Source of the DNA: T1Sed10-7 sp047921175
Lineage (GTDB): Bacteria; Actinomycetota; Nitriliruptoria; Nitriliruptorales; Nitriliruptoraceae
Assembly: GCA_047921175.1 (NCBI GenBank)
Contig: JBLRWQ010000074.1
Span: 1-13,531 of the forward strand
DNA length: 13,531 bases
Direction of reading: 5' to 3'
Position 1 is the stretch's first letter. Each line of letters begins with the position of its first letter. The notes under the pieces are model-generated. The model was not told the origin of the DNA. It did no database searches and saw only the letters and a program-made list of their open reading frames with translations. The translations under genes were made by a program, and so were the position numbers. Shown in pieces: positions 6,581 through 13,531 of the stretch.

Positions 6581-6586
6581 AGGAGG
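6581..6586 (+). promoter_or_regulatory. Strong ribosome binding site for acyP
   Basis: AGGAGG is 8 bases before GTG 6595 and is the closest match to the anti-Shine-Dalgarno complement noted in the window. It rules out the in-frame GTG at 6574, which lies upstream of it. Confidence 0.75.
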
Positions 6587-6594
6587 GAGTTGGC

Positions 6595-6879
6595 GTGCAC
6601 GACGACGTCGTGGCCCGCCGGGTCGTCGTCCACGGCCGCGTGCAGGGGGTGTTCTTCCGGGCCACGACCCGTGATCAGGCGCGTGTCCACGGGGTGGTCG
6701 GCTGGGTCCGCAACCGGGCGGACGGCACCGTCGAGGCCTGGCTCGAGGGGCGGCGTCGTGACGTGGACGCGGTGCTGGCGTGGATCCACGCGGGTGGGCC
6801 ACGACACGCCAGCGTCGACCGGGTGGAGGTCGAGGACGCCGAGGTCGCCGGACATCGCCGTTTCGCCGTGAACCGCTGA
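6595..6879 (+). CDS. acyP: Acylphosphatase
   Basis: Acylphosphatase hydrolyses carboxyl-phosphate bonds, as in acetyl phosphate or carbamoyl phosphate, releasing phosphate. The 94-residue product has the normal length. The phosphate-binding signature GRVQGVFFR is at residues 14-22 with catalytic Arg22, and the second motif GWVRNRADGTVE holds Asn40, the other catalytic residue. Both are intact. It is cytoplasmic. It starts 45 bases after the Fpg-like gene. acyP upstream of smc is conserved in mycobacteria and other actinobacteria, but a functional link to DNA metabolism is not known to me. Confidence 0.95.
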   Translation: MHDDVVARRVVVHGRVQGVFFRATTRDQARVHGVVGWVRNRADGTVEAWLEGRRRDVDAVLAWIHAGGPRHASVDRVEVEDAEVAGHRRFAVNR

Positions 6880-6950
6880 GCGCTCGTGACCTTCGGCCGT
6901 GGTCGTGCGTGCCCGCGCTGCCTACGGTCGCGGCACCTGGAGGCGCGCCC

Positions 6951-7136
6951 ATGACCAAGGCCCTGCTCGGGGCACGGTTCGGTCCCACCGAACTGGCCCT
7001 GCTCGACGAGGTCCGGCGTCTGCGGGCCCGGGTCGCCGAGCTGGAGGCCGAGCTCGCCGACCGGCGGGCCGGTGCCGAGCTCGTCGGTCCGGTGGCGGCG
7101 TCGGACGCGCAGGTGCGGGCTCCCGCGGTCCCGTGA
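6951..7136 (+). CDS. Small coiled-coil protein, function unknown
   Basis: I do not recognise this 61-residue protein. An ATG at 6951 is preceded by TGGAGG at 6938-6943 with 7 bases spacing, a better start signal than several certain genes here have. The middle shows a clean heptad pattern with Leu17, Val21, Leu24, Val28, Leu31 and Leu35 spaced 4-3-4-3-4, flanked by alternating Arg and Glu. This predicts a short parallel or antiparallel coiled coil. The tail (44-61) is rich in Ala, Pro and Val and probably disordered. A TACGGT hexamer at 6923-6928 could be a -10 element. It sits alone in the gap between acyP and smc, does not overlap either real gene, and may be a lineage-specific partner or unrelated. 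Confidence 0.65.
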   Translation: MTKALLGARFGPTELALLDEVRRLRARVAELEAELADRRAGAELVGPVAASDAQVRAPAVP

Positions 7137-7167
7137 CCCGTCGGCGCTAGCATCGCGCCCTCGCGCG

Positions 7168-7183
7168 GCGCCCCTCGGGGTGC
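7168..7183 (+). other. Small hairpin in the smc leader
   Basis: GCGCCC (7168-7173) and GGGTGC (7178-7183) form six pairs including one G-U around a CTCG loop, 42 bases before the smc start and 14 bases after a -10-like TAGCAT at 7148-7153. If that hexamer is a promoter, the hairpin is in the 5' untranslated region of smc. No U-run follows. Confidence 0.3.
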
Positions 7184-7224
7184 TGCGAGGTCCGCCTGCC
7201 CGCGTCGCGCCACCCGGAGGTCGT

Positions 7225-10200
7225 GTGTTCCTCAGGTCGCTGTCGATGCGGGGGTTCAAGTCCTTCGCGGACCGCACCACCCTCGAGGTGGAGCCCGGCA
7301 TCACCGTGATCGTCGGCCCCAACGGGTCGGGCAAGTCCAACGTCGTCGACGCGCTGGCGTGGGTGCTCGGTACGCACTCCGCACGTAAGGTCCGCGGTGG
7401 GTCGATGTCGGACGTGATCTTCGCGGGGTCCCCGACCCGTGCCCGCAGCTCGCACGCCCGGGTCGAGATCACGATCGACAACGCCGACGGCACGCTCCAG
7501 CATGCGGGGCTCGGGACGGCCGCCAGCGCCGGGGCCTTCAGCGAGATCCGCGTCGCGCGGACGATCCATGCCGACGGGGAGACCGGCTACGAGATCAACG
7601 GCGAGGACGTCCGGGCGCTCGACGTCCAGGAGCTGCTGTCCGACACCGGCCTCGGCCGGGAGCTGCACACGATCGTCAGCCAGGGGCAGCTGGACGAGAT
7701 CCTCAACGCCCGTCCCGAGGAGCGGCGCGGCTACATCGAGGAGGCGGCGGGCATCCTCAAGCACCGCCGTCGCCGGGAGCGCGCGCTGCGCAAGCTCGAG
7801 CAGGTCGACGGCCACGTGGACAAGCTCAAGACCGTCCTGCGGGAGCTCCGGCGCCAGTTGCGGCCGCTGGAGCGTCAGGCCGAGGCCGCCGACCGCCACC
7901 GCACGCTGCAGGCGGAGCTGCGCGCGGTGCGGGTGGAGCTCGCGGCCGGCGAGCTGGCGCGGCTGGAGCGGCTGGCCGCATCCCAGGGCCGCGACGACGA
8001 CGACGCGGCGGTGACGCAGGGCCAGATCGAAGCTCGCCTCGAGGCGGCGAGCGGACGCGTGCGCGGGCTGGAGCAGCGTCTCGCGCAGCTCCGGCCCGCG
8101 GCGGAGCAGGCCACGGACACCTTCCACGCCCTCAGCTCGCTCGCCGAGCGGCTCCGGGGGACCGCGGACCTGGTCGAGGCCAAGCGGCGCCATCTGGTCG
8201 AGTCGGTCGAGGAGCCGCTGGCCGGCCGGCCACCGGCGGAGCTGCGGGAGCAGGCCGCGCGCCTGGAGGCCGAGGTGGTCGCCCGGGCGGAGCAGCGGGA
8301 GCGCGACCGGGGTGCACACGCCGACGCGCAGGCCGCCCGCCGGGAGGCCGAGCAGGCCCGCCGGGCCCACGAGCAGGCCCGCCAGGTCGAGGCGCGGCGC
8401 CGCGCGGAGGCCCGGGAGCGGCTGCTGCGCTGGGAGGGTGAGGTCTCGGCGCTCCGGGGCTCCCTGGCCGGGTCCACCTCGGAGCTGGGTCGCGTGGCGT
8501 CGGCGCTCGAGGGGCTCGACGCCCGGGTTGCGGACGCCGCGCAGGAGGTCGCGGCGGTCGAGGCGGAGATCCGCGGGCTCGACACCGACGAGGTCGCGCT
8601 GACCGCCGCGCTGGAGGCCGCCGAGGAGGACGTGGCCAGCCGCCGCGCAGCGGTCGAGGCGTCCGCGACCCGGGCACGGGAGCTCGAGTCGGCCCGGAGC
8701 TCCCGGCAGGCCCGGGCCGAGGCCCTGCGTGCGGCGCTCGCGGAGGCCGATGGCGGCACCGCGGCGTTGCTCGCCGAGGGCCTCGATGGGGTCCTCGGCG
8801 CGCTCGCGGACCACGTCCGCGTCGATGGGGACGAGGTCGCGGTGGCCGCGGCGCTGGGCGCGCTCGGCGAGGCCGTCGTGGTCCGCACGCCCGAGCACGC
8901 CCGCCGTGCGGTCGCCTGGCTGCGCGAGGCCGCCGCCGGTGCCGCCGTCGTGCTCGCCGCCAAAGGCGAGGTGCCCGCACCCGTCGAGGTGGACGAGGAG
9001 CTCGCGTCGTGGCTGTCCTCCGCCCGCGCGCGTCCGCTCGCCACGGCGCTCGGCCCGGCGCAGATGGACGGCACCTCGGAGCAGGTCGTCGGCGCGCTCG
9101 AGCGCATGCTCGCCGGCACCTACCTGGTGCCGGACTGGGGCACGGCGGTCCTCCTGCACGGCCGTGCCCCGCAGCTGACCTTCGTCACGCCGGACGGGGA
9201 CCTCGCCGGGCCGGGCGGCTACCGGGCCGCGGGCTCCCCGCAGCGGTCCTCGGTGGTCATGGCCACCGCTGCGGACGAGGCGGAGGCCGAAGCGGCGACG
9301 CTGCTGCGAGAGCTGGCGGCCCTGGCCGAGCAGCGGGCCCGGCTCGATGCCGACCTCGAGACCGCCGAGCAGCGGCTCGCCGTGGCCACCGAGCGGATCA
9401 ACGAGTCGGATGCCCGTATCACGGGTGCCGCCGAGCGGTTGGCCCGCCTCAACCGGGAGCTGCGTTCGCTCGCCGACCAGCGTGCCGTGGTCGCCGTGCA
9501 GCACCAGGAGCTCGAGCAGGTGCTCGAGCGCGACCGTGCGGCGCTGTCGGAGCTGAACACGCGCGGGCCGGACGCCCCGGAGGAGCCGGTCGACGACGGT
9601 CCCGATGAGGTGGCGATCGACCTCGACGAGGCGCTGGAAGCGGCACGGGAACGCGAGCTCGACACCCGTCTCACCCTGGAGCGCGCCGTCGAGCAGGTCC
9701 GCCACCTCGAGGACCAGGCGCAGGCGCTCCGGCGTGAGGCCGACGAGGTGGAGCGCTCCCTGGAGGAGGCGGCCCGGCGCCGTGAGGCGCGACGCCAGGG
9801 CATCGAGCGCTGTGGCCAGCTCGCGGTGCTGGTCCGGGCGGCGACCGACCGGATCGAGCGTTCCCTGGCCGCGGCGGCCGAGGAGCGCGAGCGGCTCCAC
9901 GGCGAGGTGCGTGCGGCCAGCGCCCAGCTCGGCGGGGCCCGAGAGACGGCCGCGGACGTCCGCGCCGAGCTGGACGAGCTGACCGAGCGGCGGCACAGCG
10001 CCCAGCTCAAGCGCCAGGACCTCGAGACCCGCCTCGAGCACCTGCTCGCCCGGGTCCGTGCTGAGCTGTCCCTCGGGCCCGAGGAGCTACGCGCGGAGCA
10101 CCCGGATGCCACCGGCGAGGCGCACGACCGGCTCACCGCCCGCGAGGACGAGCTGGTCCGCAAGCTCGGCCTGCTGGGTCGGGTCAACCCGCTGGCGCTC

Positions 10201-10851
10201 GAGGAGTTCACGGCACTGGAGGAGCGGCACGCGTTCCTCTCCGACCAGCTCGATGACCTCCGTCGCTCCAAGCGGGACCTCCAGGAGGTCGTCACCGCGG
10301 TCGACGACCGCATCCGTGAGGTCTTCAAGGCCGCCTTCGACGACGTCGCGCGCGAGTTCGAGCTGACCTTCGCCACCGTCTTCCCCGGCGGGCACGGCCG
10401 GCTCGTGCTGACCGATCCGGACGACCTGCTGACCACCGGCATCGAGGTGGAGGCCCGGCCGCCCGGCAAGAAGGTCACGCGCCTGTCCCTGCTCTCCGGC
10501 GGGGAGCGGTCGCTGACCGTGCTGGCCTTCGTGTTCGCGATCTTCCGGGCCCGCCCGTCGCCGTTCTACGTGCTCGACGAGGTCGACGCCGCGCTGGACG
10601 ACGTCAACCTCCAGCGGCTCCTGAAGGTCATCCGGTCCTTCCGCGGGCATGCGCAGATCATCCTGGTCACCCACCAGAAGCGCTCGATGGAGATCGCCGA
10701 CCTGCTCTACGGCATCACCATGGGGCCCGATGCCGTGACGAAGGTCGTGGCCGAGCGCCTGCGCGAACGACGTCCGTCCGCCACCCTGGAGGCCCGCGCC
10801 AGCGACGCCCCCACCGAAGCGGTCCTCGAGGGTGTCGCGGCCAGCGACTGA
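7225..10851 (+). CDS. smc: Chromosome segregation ATPase SMC
   Basis: SMC forms the ring-shaped condensin dimer that, with ScpA and ScpB (not in this window), extrudes DNA loops and helps segregate chromosomes. The 1208-residue protein is full length. The N-terminal head begins MFLRSLSMRGFKSFAD, with Walker A GPNGSGKSN at 31-39 and the VSQGQLDEI Q-loop near 150. Long coiled coils flank a hinge at about 515-680 that keeps the DGDL-GPGG turn. The C-terminal head has the ABC signature LSGGE at 1090-1094 and Walker B FYVLDEVD at 1114-1121 with Asp1118 and Glu1119. Residues 779-793 contain a proline-rich acidic break (PDAPEEPVDDGPDEV) in the second arm. About 25 extra residues trail the last helix. 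The GTG start has CGGAGG only 4 bases upstream, tight but supported by the family N-terminus; Met8 is the alternative. Confidence 0.97.
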   Translation: MFLRSLSMRGFKSFADRTTLEVEPGITVIVGPNGSGKSNVVDALAWVLGTHSARKVRGGSMSDVIFAGSPTRARSSHARVEITIDNADGTLQHAGLGTAASAGAFSEIRVARTIHADGETGYEINGEDVRALDVQELLSDTGLGRELHTIVSQGQLDEILNARPEERRGYIEEAAGILKHRRRRERALRKLEQVDGHVDKLKTVLRELRRQLRPLERQAEAADRHRTLQAELRAVRVELAAGELARLERLAASQGRDDDDAAVTQGQIEARLEAASGRVRGLEQRLAQLRPAAEQATDTFHALSSLAERLRGTADLVEAKRRHLVESVEEPLAGRPPAELREQAARLEAEVVARAEQRERDRGAHADAQAARREAEQARRAHEQARQVEARRRAEARERLLRWEGEVSALRGSLAGSTSELGRVASALEGLDARVADAAQEVAAVEAEIRGLDTDEVALTAALEAAEEDVASRRAAVEASATRARELESARSSRQARAEALRAALAEADGGTAALLAEGLDGVLGALADHVRVDGDEVAVAAALGALGEAVVVRTPEHARRAVAWLREAAAGAAVVLAAKGEVPAPVEVDEELASWLSSARARPLATALGPAQMDGTSEQVVGALERMLAGTYLVPDWGTAVLLHGRAPQLTFVTPDGDLAGPGGYRAAGSPQRSSVVMATAADEAEAEAATLLRELAALAEQRARLDADLETAEQRLAVATERINESDARITGAAERLARLNRELRSLADQRAVVAVQHQELEQVLERDRAALSELNTRGPDAPEEPVDDGPDEVAIDLDEALEAARERELDTRLTLERAVEQVRHLEDQAQALRREADEVERSLEEAARRREARRQGIERCGQLAVLVRAATDRIERSLAAAAEERERLHGEVRAASAQLGGARETAADVRAELDELTERRHSAQLKRQDLETRLEHLLARVRAELSLGPEELRAEHPDATGEAHDRLTAREDELVRKLGLLGRVNPLALEEFTALEERHAFLSDQLDDLRRSKRDLQEVVTAVDDRIREVFKAAFDDVAREFELTFATVFPGGHGRLVLTDPDDLLTTGIEVEARPPGKKVTRLSLLSGGERSLTVLAFVFAIFRARPSPFYVLDEVDAALDDVNLQRLLKVIRSFRGHAQIILVTHQKRSMEIADLLYGITMGPDAVTKVVAERLRERRPSATLEARASDAPTEAVLEGVAASD

Positions 10852-10897
10852 CCACCCGCCTGTCATCCGTCCCTCGCACCTCGCCTCGGAGCGTCCC

Positions 10898-12247
10898 GTG
10901 GATGCCTTCCTGCTCGACCTGCTCGACCGTGCCGGCACGCTCGACCCCGCCGTGCTGCTCGCGGACACCGTCCCCGCCGCACCCCTCGAGGCGGTCCTGT
11001 CGGCGACGGGCGCCGGGCTCGACCTCGATGCCGGGCTGCTCGCGGTCGTCACGATCCTGGCGGTCGGCCTCGCCGGCGGCCTGGCCGCCCGCCGAGCCCG
11101 CAGCCGCCGCGACGCCGACGGCGCCCGGACGGACGCGGGCGCCGACCGTCGCGACGACGATCGGCGGGACGACGGTGGCGGGACCACCACCGCGCTCGAC
11201 GAGCGGCCCGGGACGCCGACCGAGGAGCTCGAGCTCCCCGAGGTGCCCGACACCCCGGCGGAGCTGCTCGAGCAGCCACCGGTCGTCGCGCCGGAGCCGG
11301 AGGTCGTCCCGGAACCCGAGCCGGAGCCGATCAGCCTCGGCGAGCGCTTCCGCCGCCGGCTGACCCGCACCCGCAACGTGCTCGGCAGCTCCGTGAGGGA
11401 GCTGTTCGGGGCCGGGGTGACCGAGGAGGCCTGGGAGGGGCTCGAGGAGGCCCTGATCACCGCCGACGTCGGGGTCACGGCCACGATGGAGCTGGTCGAG
11501 GAGCTCCGCCGCCGGGCCCGCGAGGAGGGCGCCACCGATGGGGATGCGGTGTTGGCCCTGCTCAAGCAGGAGCTGCGGGGTGCGCTCGGGACCCCGGACC
11601 GGACGCTGGCCCGCGCCAGCGACGACGGCCCCACCGTGTGGCTGGTGACCGGGGTCAACGGCACCGGCAAGACCACCACCATCGGCAAGCTGGCTGCGGT
11701 CGAGGCCCGCGAGGGGCGCACCGTCACCCTCGGTGCCGCCGACACCTTCCGGGCCGCAGCCGCCGAGCAGCTCGGCATCTGGGCGGCACGCACCGGCGCG
11801 CAGCTGGTCCGCAAGGAGGAGGGCGCCGACCCGGCCTCGGTGGCCTACGAGTCCTACGACGCCGCCCGCGCGCACGGCAGCGACCTGCTCATCGTCGACA
11901 CCGCCGGGCGGCTGCACAACAAGCGCCAGCTGATGGACGAGCTCGGCAAGGTCAAGCGGGTGCTGGAGAAGCAGGCCGGCCCGCTGGAGGAGATCCTGCT
12001 GGTGCTGGACGCCACCACCGGCCAGAACGGCATCGCGCAGGCCAAGGCCTTCCTCGAGGCCGTCGAGGTCACCGGCATCGCGCTGACCAAGCTCGACGGC
12101 TCCTCCAAGGGCGGCATCGTGGTGGCCGTCCAGCGCGAGCTCGACCTGCCGGTCAAGCTGGTCGGCCTGGGGGAGGAGATCGACGACCTCGCCCCCTTCG
12201 ACCCGGAGCTGTTCGTCGAGGGGCTGTTCGCCGAGCTGGGCAGCTGA
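10898..12247 (+). CDS. ftsY: Signal recognition particle receptor FtsY
   Basis: FtsY is the membrane-associated GTPase that receives ribosome-SRP complexes and hands them to the Sec translocon. The 449-residue product has a hydrophobic segment at about 46-64 followed by RRARSRR, so an N-terminal membrane anchor is likely, as in other actinobacteria. An acidic, proline-rich linker follows (about 70-145), then the four-helix N domain (about 148-225) and the G domain with GVNGTGKTTT at 252-261, DTFRAAAAEQL, DTAGR at 334-338, TKLD at 397-400 and GLGEEIDDLAPF near the end. GTG 10898 is chosen because GGAG at 10888-10891 precedes it by 6 bases; GTG 10832 would overlap smc. The roughly 45 residues before the membrane segment are longer than I expect for FtsY. 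It lies 46 bases after smc and 70 before ffh. Confidence 0.95.
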   Translation: MDAFLLDLLDRAGTLDPAVLLADTVPAAPLEAVLSATGAGLDLDAGLLAVVTILAVGLAGGLAARRARSRRDADGARTDAGADRRDDDRRDDGGGTTTALDERPGTPTEELELPEVPDTPAELLEQPPVVAPEPEVVPEPEPEPISLGERFRRRLTRTRNVLGSSVRELFGAGVTEEAWEGLEEALITADVGVTATMELVEELRRRAREEGATDGDAVLALLKQELRGALGTPDRTLARASDDGPTVWLVTGVNGTGKTTTIGKLAAVEAREGRTVTLGAADTFRAAAAEQLGIWAARTGAQLVRKEEGADPASVAYESYDAARAHGSDLLIVDTAGRLHNKRQLMDELGKVKRVLEKQAGPLEEILLVLDATTGQNGIAQAKAFLEAVEVTGIALTKLDGSSKGGIVVAVQRELDLPVKLVGLGEEIDDLAPFDPELFVEGLFAELGS

Positions 12248-12317
12248 CCCGCACCACCTCGGTGTCGGAGGACCCACCGCTACCCTCGCCGCCCGCCACC
12301 GATCGCCGGAGCCGCCC

Positions 12318-13531
12318 GTGTTCGACACCCTGTCCACCAAGCTCGAGGCCGCCCTCGACAAGGTCAAGGGCCGCGGCCGCCTCGACGAGAAGACGGTCGA
12401 CGCGACGCTGAAGGAGATCCGCCTCGCCCTGCTCGAGGCGGACGTCAACTTCAAGGTCGTCAAGGATGTCGTCGCGCGGCTCCGGGACGTGCTGGTCGGT
12501 GAGGAGGTCGCCAAGGCCCTCAACCCGTCCCAGACGGTCATCAAGGCGGTCGACGCGGAGCTGACCCGCGCGCTCGGCGGGGCGGCGGTGCCGCTGGACC
12601 TCAAGGGTCCGCCGCCGTCGGTCATCATGCTGGCCGGGTTGCAGGGCTCCGGGAAGACCACCGCCGCGGGCAAGCTCGCGAAGCTGCTCAAGAGCAAGGG
12701 CCGCAACCCGATGTTGGTGGCCTGCGACCTGCAGCGCCCGGCCGCGGTCGAGCAGCTCAAGGTCAACGCCAGGCGCGTCGGCGTGCACGTCTACGCCCCC
12801 GTGACCTCCGGCGACCCCGTGCCCGTCGCCCGCGACGCGATCGGCAAGGCGCGCGAGACCGGCTGTGACACCGTCATCGTGGACACCGCCGGCCGGCTGC
12901 ACGTCGACGAGGTCCTGCTCGAGCAGGCCGCCGACATCAAGCGGGTCGTCGGCGCGCACGGCGGGGTGGTCCGCACCCTGTTCGTGATCGACGCCATGAT
13001 CGGCCAGGAGGCCGTCAACGTCGCCAAGGCCTTCCAGGACACGGTCGGCTTCGACGGGGTCATCCTGTCCAAGCTCGACGGTGACGCCCGCGGCGGTGCG
13101 GCGCTGAGCGTCCGGGAGGTCACCGGCACCCCGATCATGTTCGCCTCCATCGGCGAGGGGATGGAGGACTTCGAGGCCTTCCACCCCGACCGCATGGCCG
13201 GCCGCATCCTCGGCATGGGCGACGTCATGTCGCTGATCGAGAAGGCCGAGGCCACCTACACCGAGGAGGAGGCCGGCAAGGCCGAGCAGGCGCTGCTGTC
13301 GGGCGACTTCACCCTCGAGGACTTCCTCGACCAGCTCCAGATGCTCAAGCGCATGGGGCCGTTGCAGGGGCTCATCGGGATGCTCCCGGGTATGAGCAAG
13401 CAGCTCAAGGACGTCGACCTCGACGACGGGCAGTTCGCCCGGGTGGAAGCGATCATCCGGTCGATGACCCCGGCCGAGCGGCGCGACCCCAAGGGCGTGC
13501 TCAACGGGCGGCGCCGCAAGCGCATCGCGGC
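12318..13531 (+). CDS. ffh: Signal recognition particle protein Ffh, cut by the right edge
   Basis: Ffh (SRP54) binds signal peptides and 4.5S/SRP RNA and, as a GTPase paired with FtsY, delivers nascent membrane and secreted proteins. About 404 residues are present and the frame is still open at 13531; the usual total is 450-520. The order is N domain (1-85), then G domain with GLQGSGKTT at 107-115, DLQRPAAVEQL, DTAGR at 189-193, SKLDGDARGG from 251 (Ser in place of the usual Thr of TKLD) and GEGMEDFEAFHP. The methionine-rich M domain begins near 325 and shows GMLPGM and the RNA-binding GRRRKRIA at the cut end. The start is GTG 12318 with GGAG at 12308-12311, 6 bases upstream. A TACCCT at 12281-12286 may be a -10 element. 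No frameshift is visible in the part seen. Confidence 0.97.
   Translation, partial: MFDTLSTKLEAALDKVKGRGRLDEKTVDATLKEIRLALLEADVNFKVVKDVVARLRDVLVGEEVAKALNPSQTVIKAVDAELTRALGGAAVPLDLKGPPPSVIMLAGLQGSGKTTAAGKLAKLLKSKGRNPMLVACDLQRPAAVEQLKVNARRVGVHVYAPVTSGDPVPVARDAIGKARETGCDTVIVDTAGRLHVDEVLLEQAADIKRVVGAHGGVVRTLFVIDAMIGQEAVNVAKAFQDTVGFDGVILSKLDGDARGGAALSVREVTGTPIMFASIGEGMEDFEAFHPDRMAGRILGMGDVMSLIEKAEATYTEEEAGKAEQALLSGDFTLEDFLDQLQMLKRMGPLQGLIGMLPGMSKQLKDVDLDDGQFARVEAIIRSMTPAERRDPKGVLNGRRRKRIA

Noticed and set aside
7072..7224. An SMC start upstream of GTG 7225
   Set aside because: The upstream residues are Arg/Pro/Ala-rich, overlap the small coiled-coil gene and do not match the SMC N-terminus, which begins with MFLRSL-like sequence.
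7147..10041. A 964-codon minus-strand open frame opposite smc
   Set aside because: It mirrors the smc codon pattern, its translation is repetitive Leu/Gly/Arg-rich, and no start signal or motif supports it.
10832..10897. A longer FtsY start at GTG 10832 overlapping the end of smc
   Set aside because: It has no ribosome binding site, and the added residues (rich in Pro and His) do not resemble FtsY; GTG 10898 has GGAG at proper spacing.
10715..12766. A 683-codon minus-strand open frame opposite ftsY and the start of ffh
   Set aside because: It crosses two certain genes and an intergenic gap without any family motif, so it is a composition artefact.
1..13531. tRNA or rRNA genes, CRISPR arrays, insertion sequences, phage or attachment sites
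   Set aside because: No cloverleaf, regularly spaced repeats, transposase or integrase motifs, or composition shifts were seen. Coding genes fill the window, leaving gaps of at most about 121 bases.

Overview
This window is one strand of a very GC-rich chromosome. All twelve complete genes and one right-edge partial gene read left to right. The gene order matches the actinobacterial housekeeping block coaD - DUF177 - rpmF - rnc - fpg - acyP - smc - ftsY - ffh. A SepIVA-type coiled-coil gene between coaD and DUF177 also points to Actinomycetota. GTG starts are common, there is a strong bias for G/C at third codon positions, and no transferred or mobile DNA is visible. The direct ftsY-ffh adjacency, without the amtB-glnK-glnD genes that separate them in Streptomyces and mycobacteria as I recall, suggests a deep-branching lineage (for example Nitriliruptoria, Euzebya or Acidimicrobiia relatives). 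That taxonomic guess is inference.

Layout: 30-2192 is an S9-family oligopeptidase B. 2236-2796 is the 16S rRNA methyltransferase gene rsmD, and 2843-3319 is coaD for coenzyme A synthesis. A 121-base gap with overlapping hairpins and the best promoter candidate leads into a short SepIVA/DivIVA-like gene (3441-4010). After a 106-base gap come DUF177 (4117-4650), rpmF (4705-4884, only 59 residues) and rnc (4896-5636), a ribosome and RNA-processing group. Next are an Fpg/MutM-fold gene (5704-6549), acylphosphatase (6595-6879), a 61-residue coiled-coil protein (6951-7136) and full-length smc (7225-10851). ftsY (10898-12247) and ffh (12318 to the right edge) close the window with the two GTPases of signal-recognition-particle targeting. 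No gap exceeds about 121 bases.

How the genes work together: rsmD, DUF177, rpmF and rnc serve ribosome assembly and rRNA maturation. sepIVA and smc serve septation and chromosome organisation. ftsY and ffh serve membrane targeting, while coaD and acyP are metabolic.

I do not see a new defence, mobile or biosynthetic system here. The most unusual item is the Fpg-like protein. It keeps the fold landmarks and four zinc cysteines but appears to have lost the N-terminal proline nucleophile and several other catalytic or lesion-recognition residues. Also worth attention are the compact SepIVA, the unannotated small coiled-coil protein before smc, and a recurring TANNNT hexamer in most intergenic gaps.
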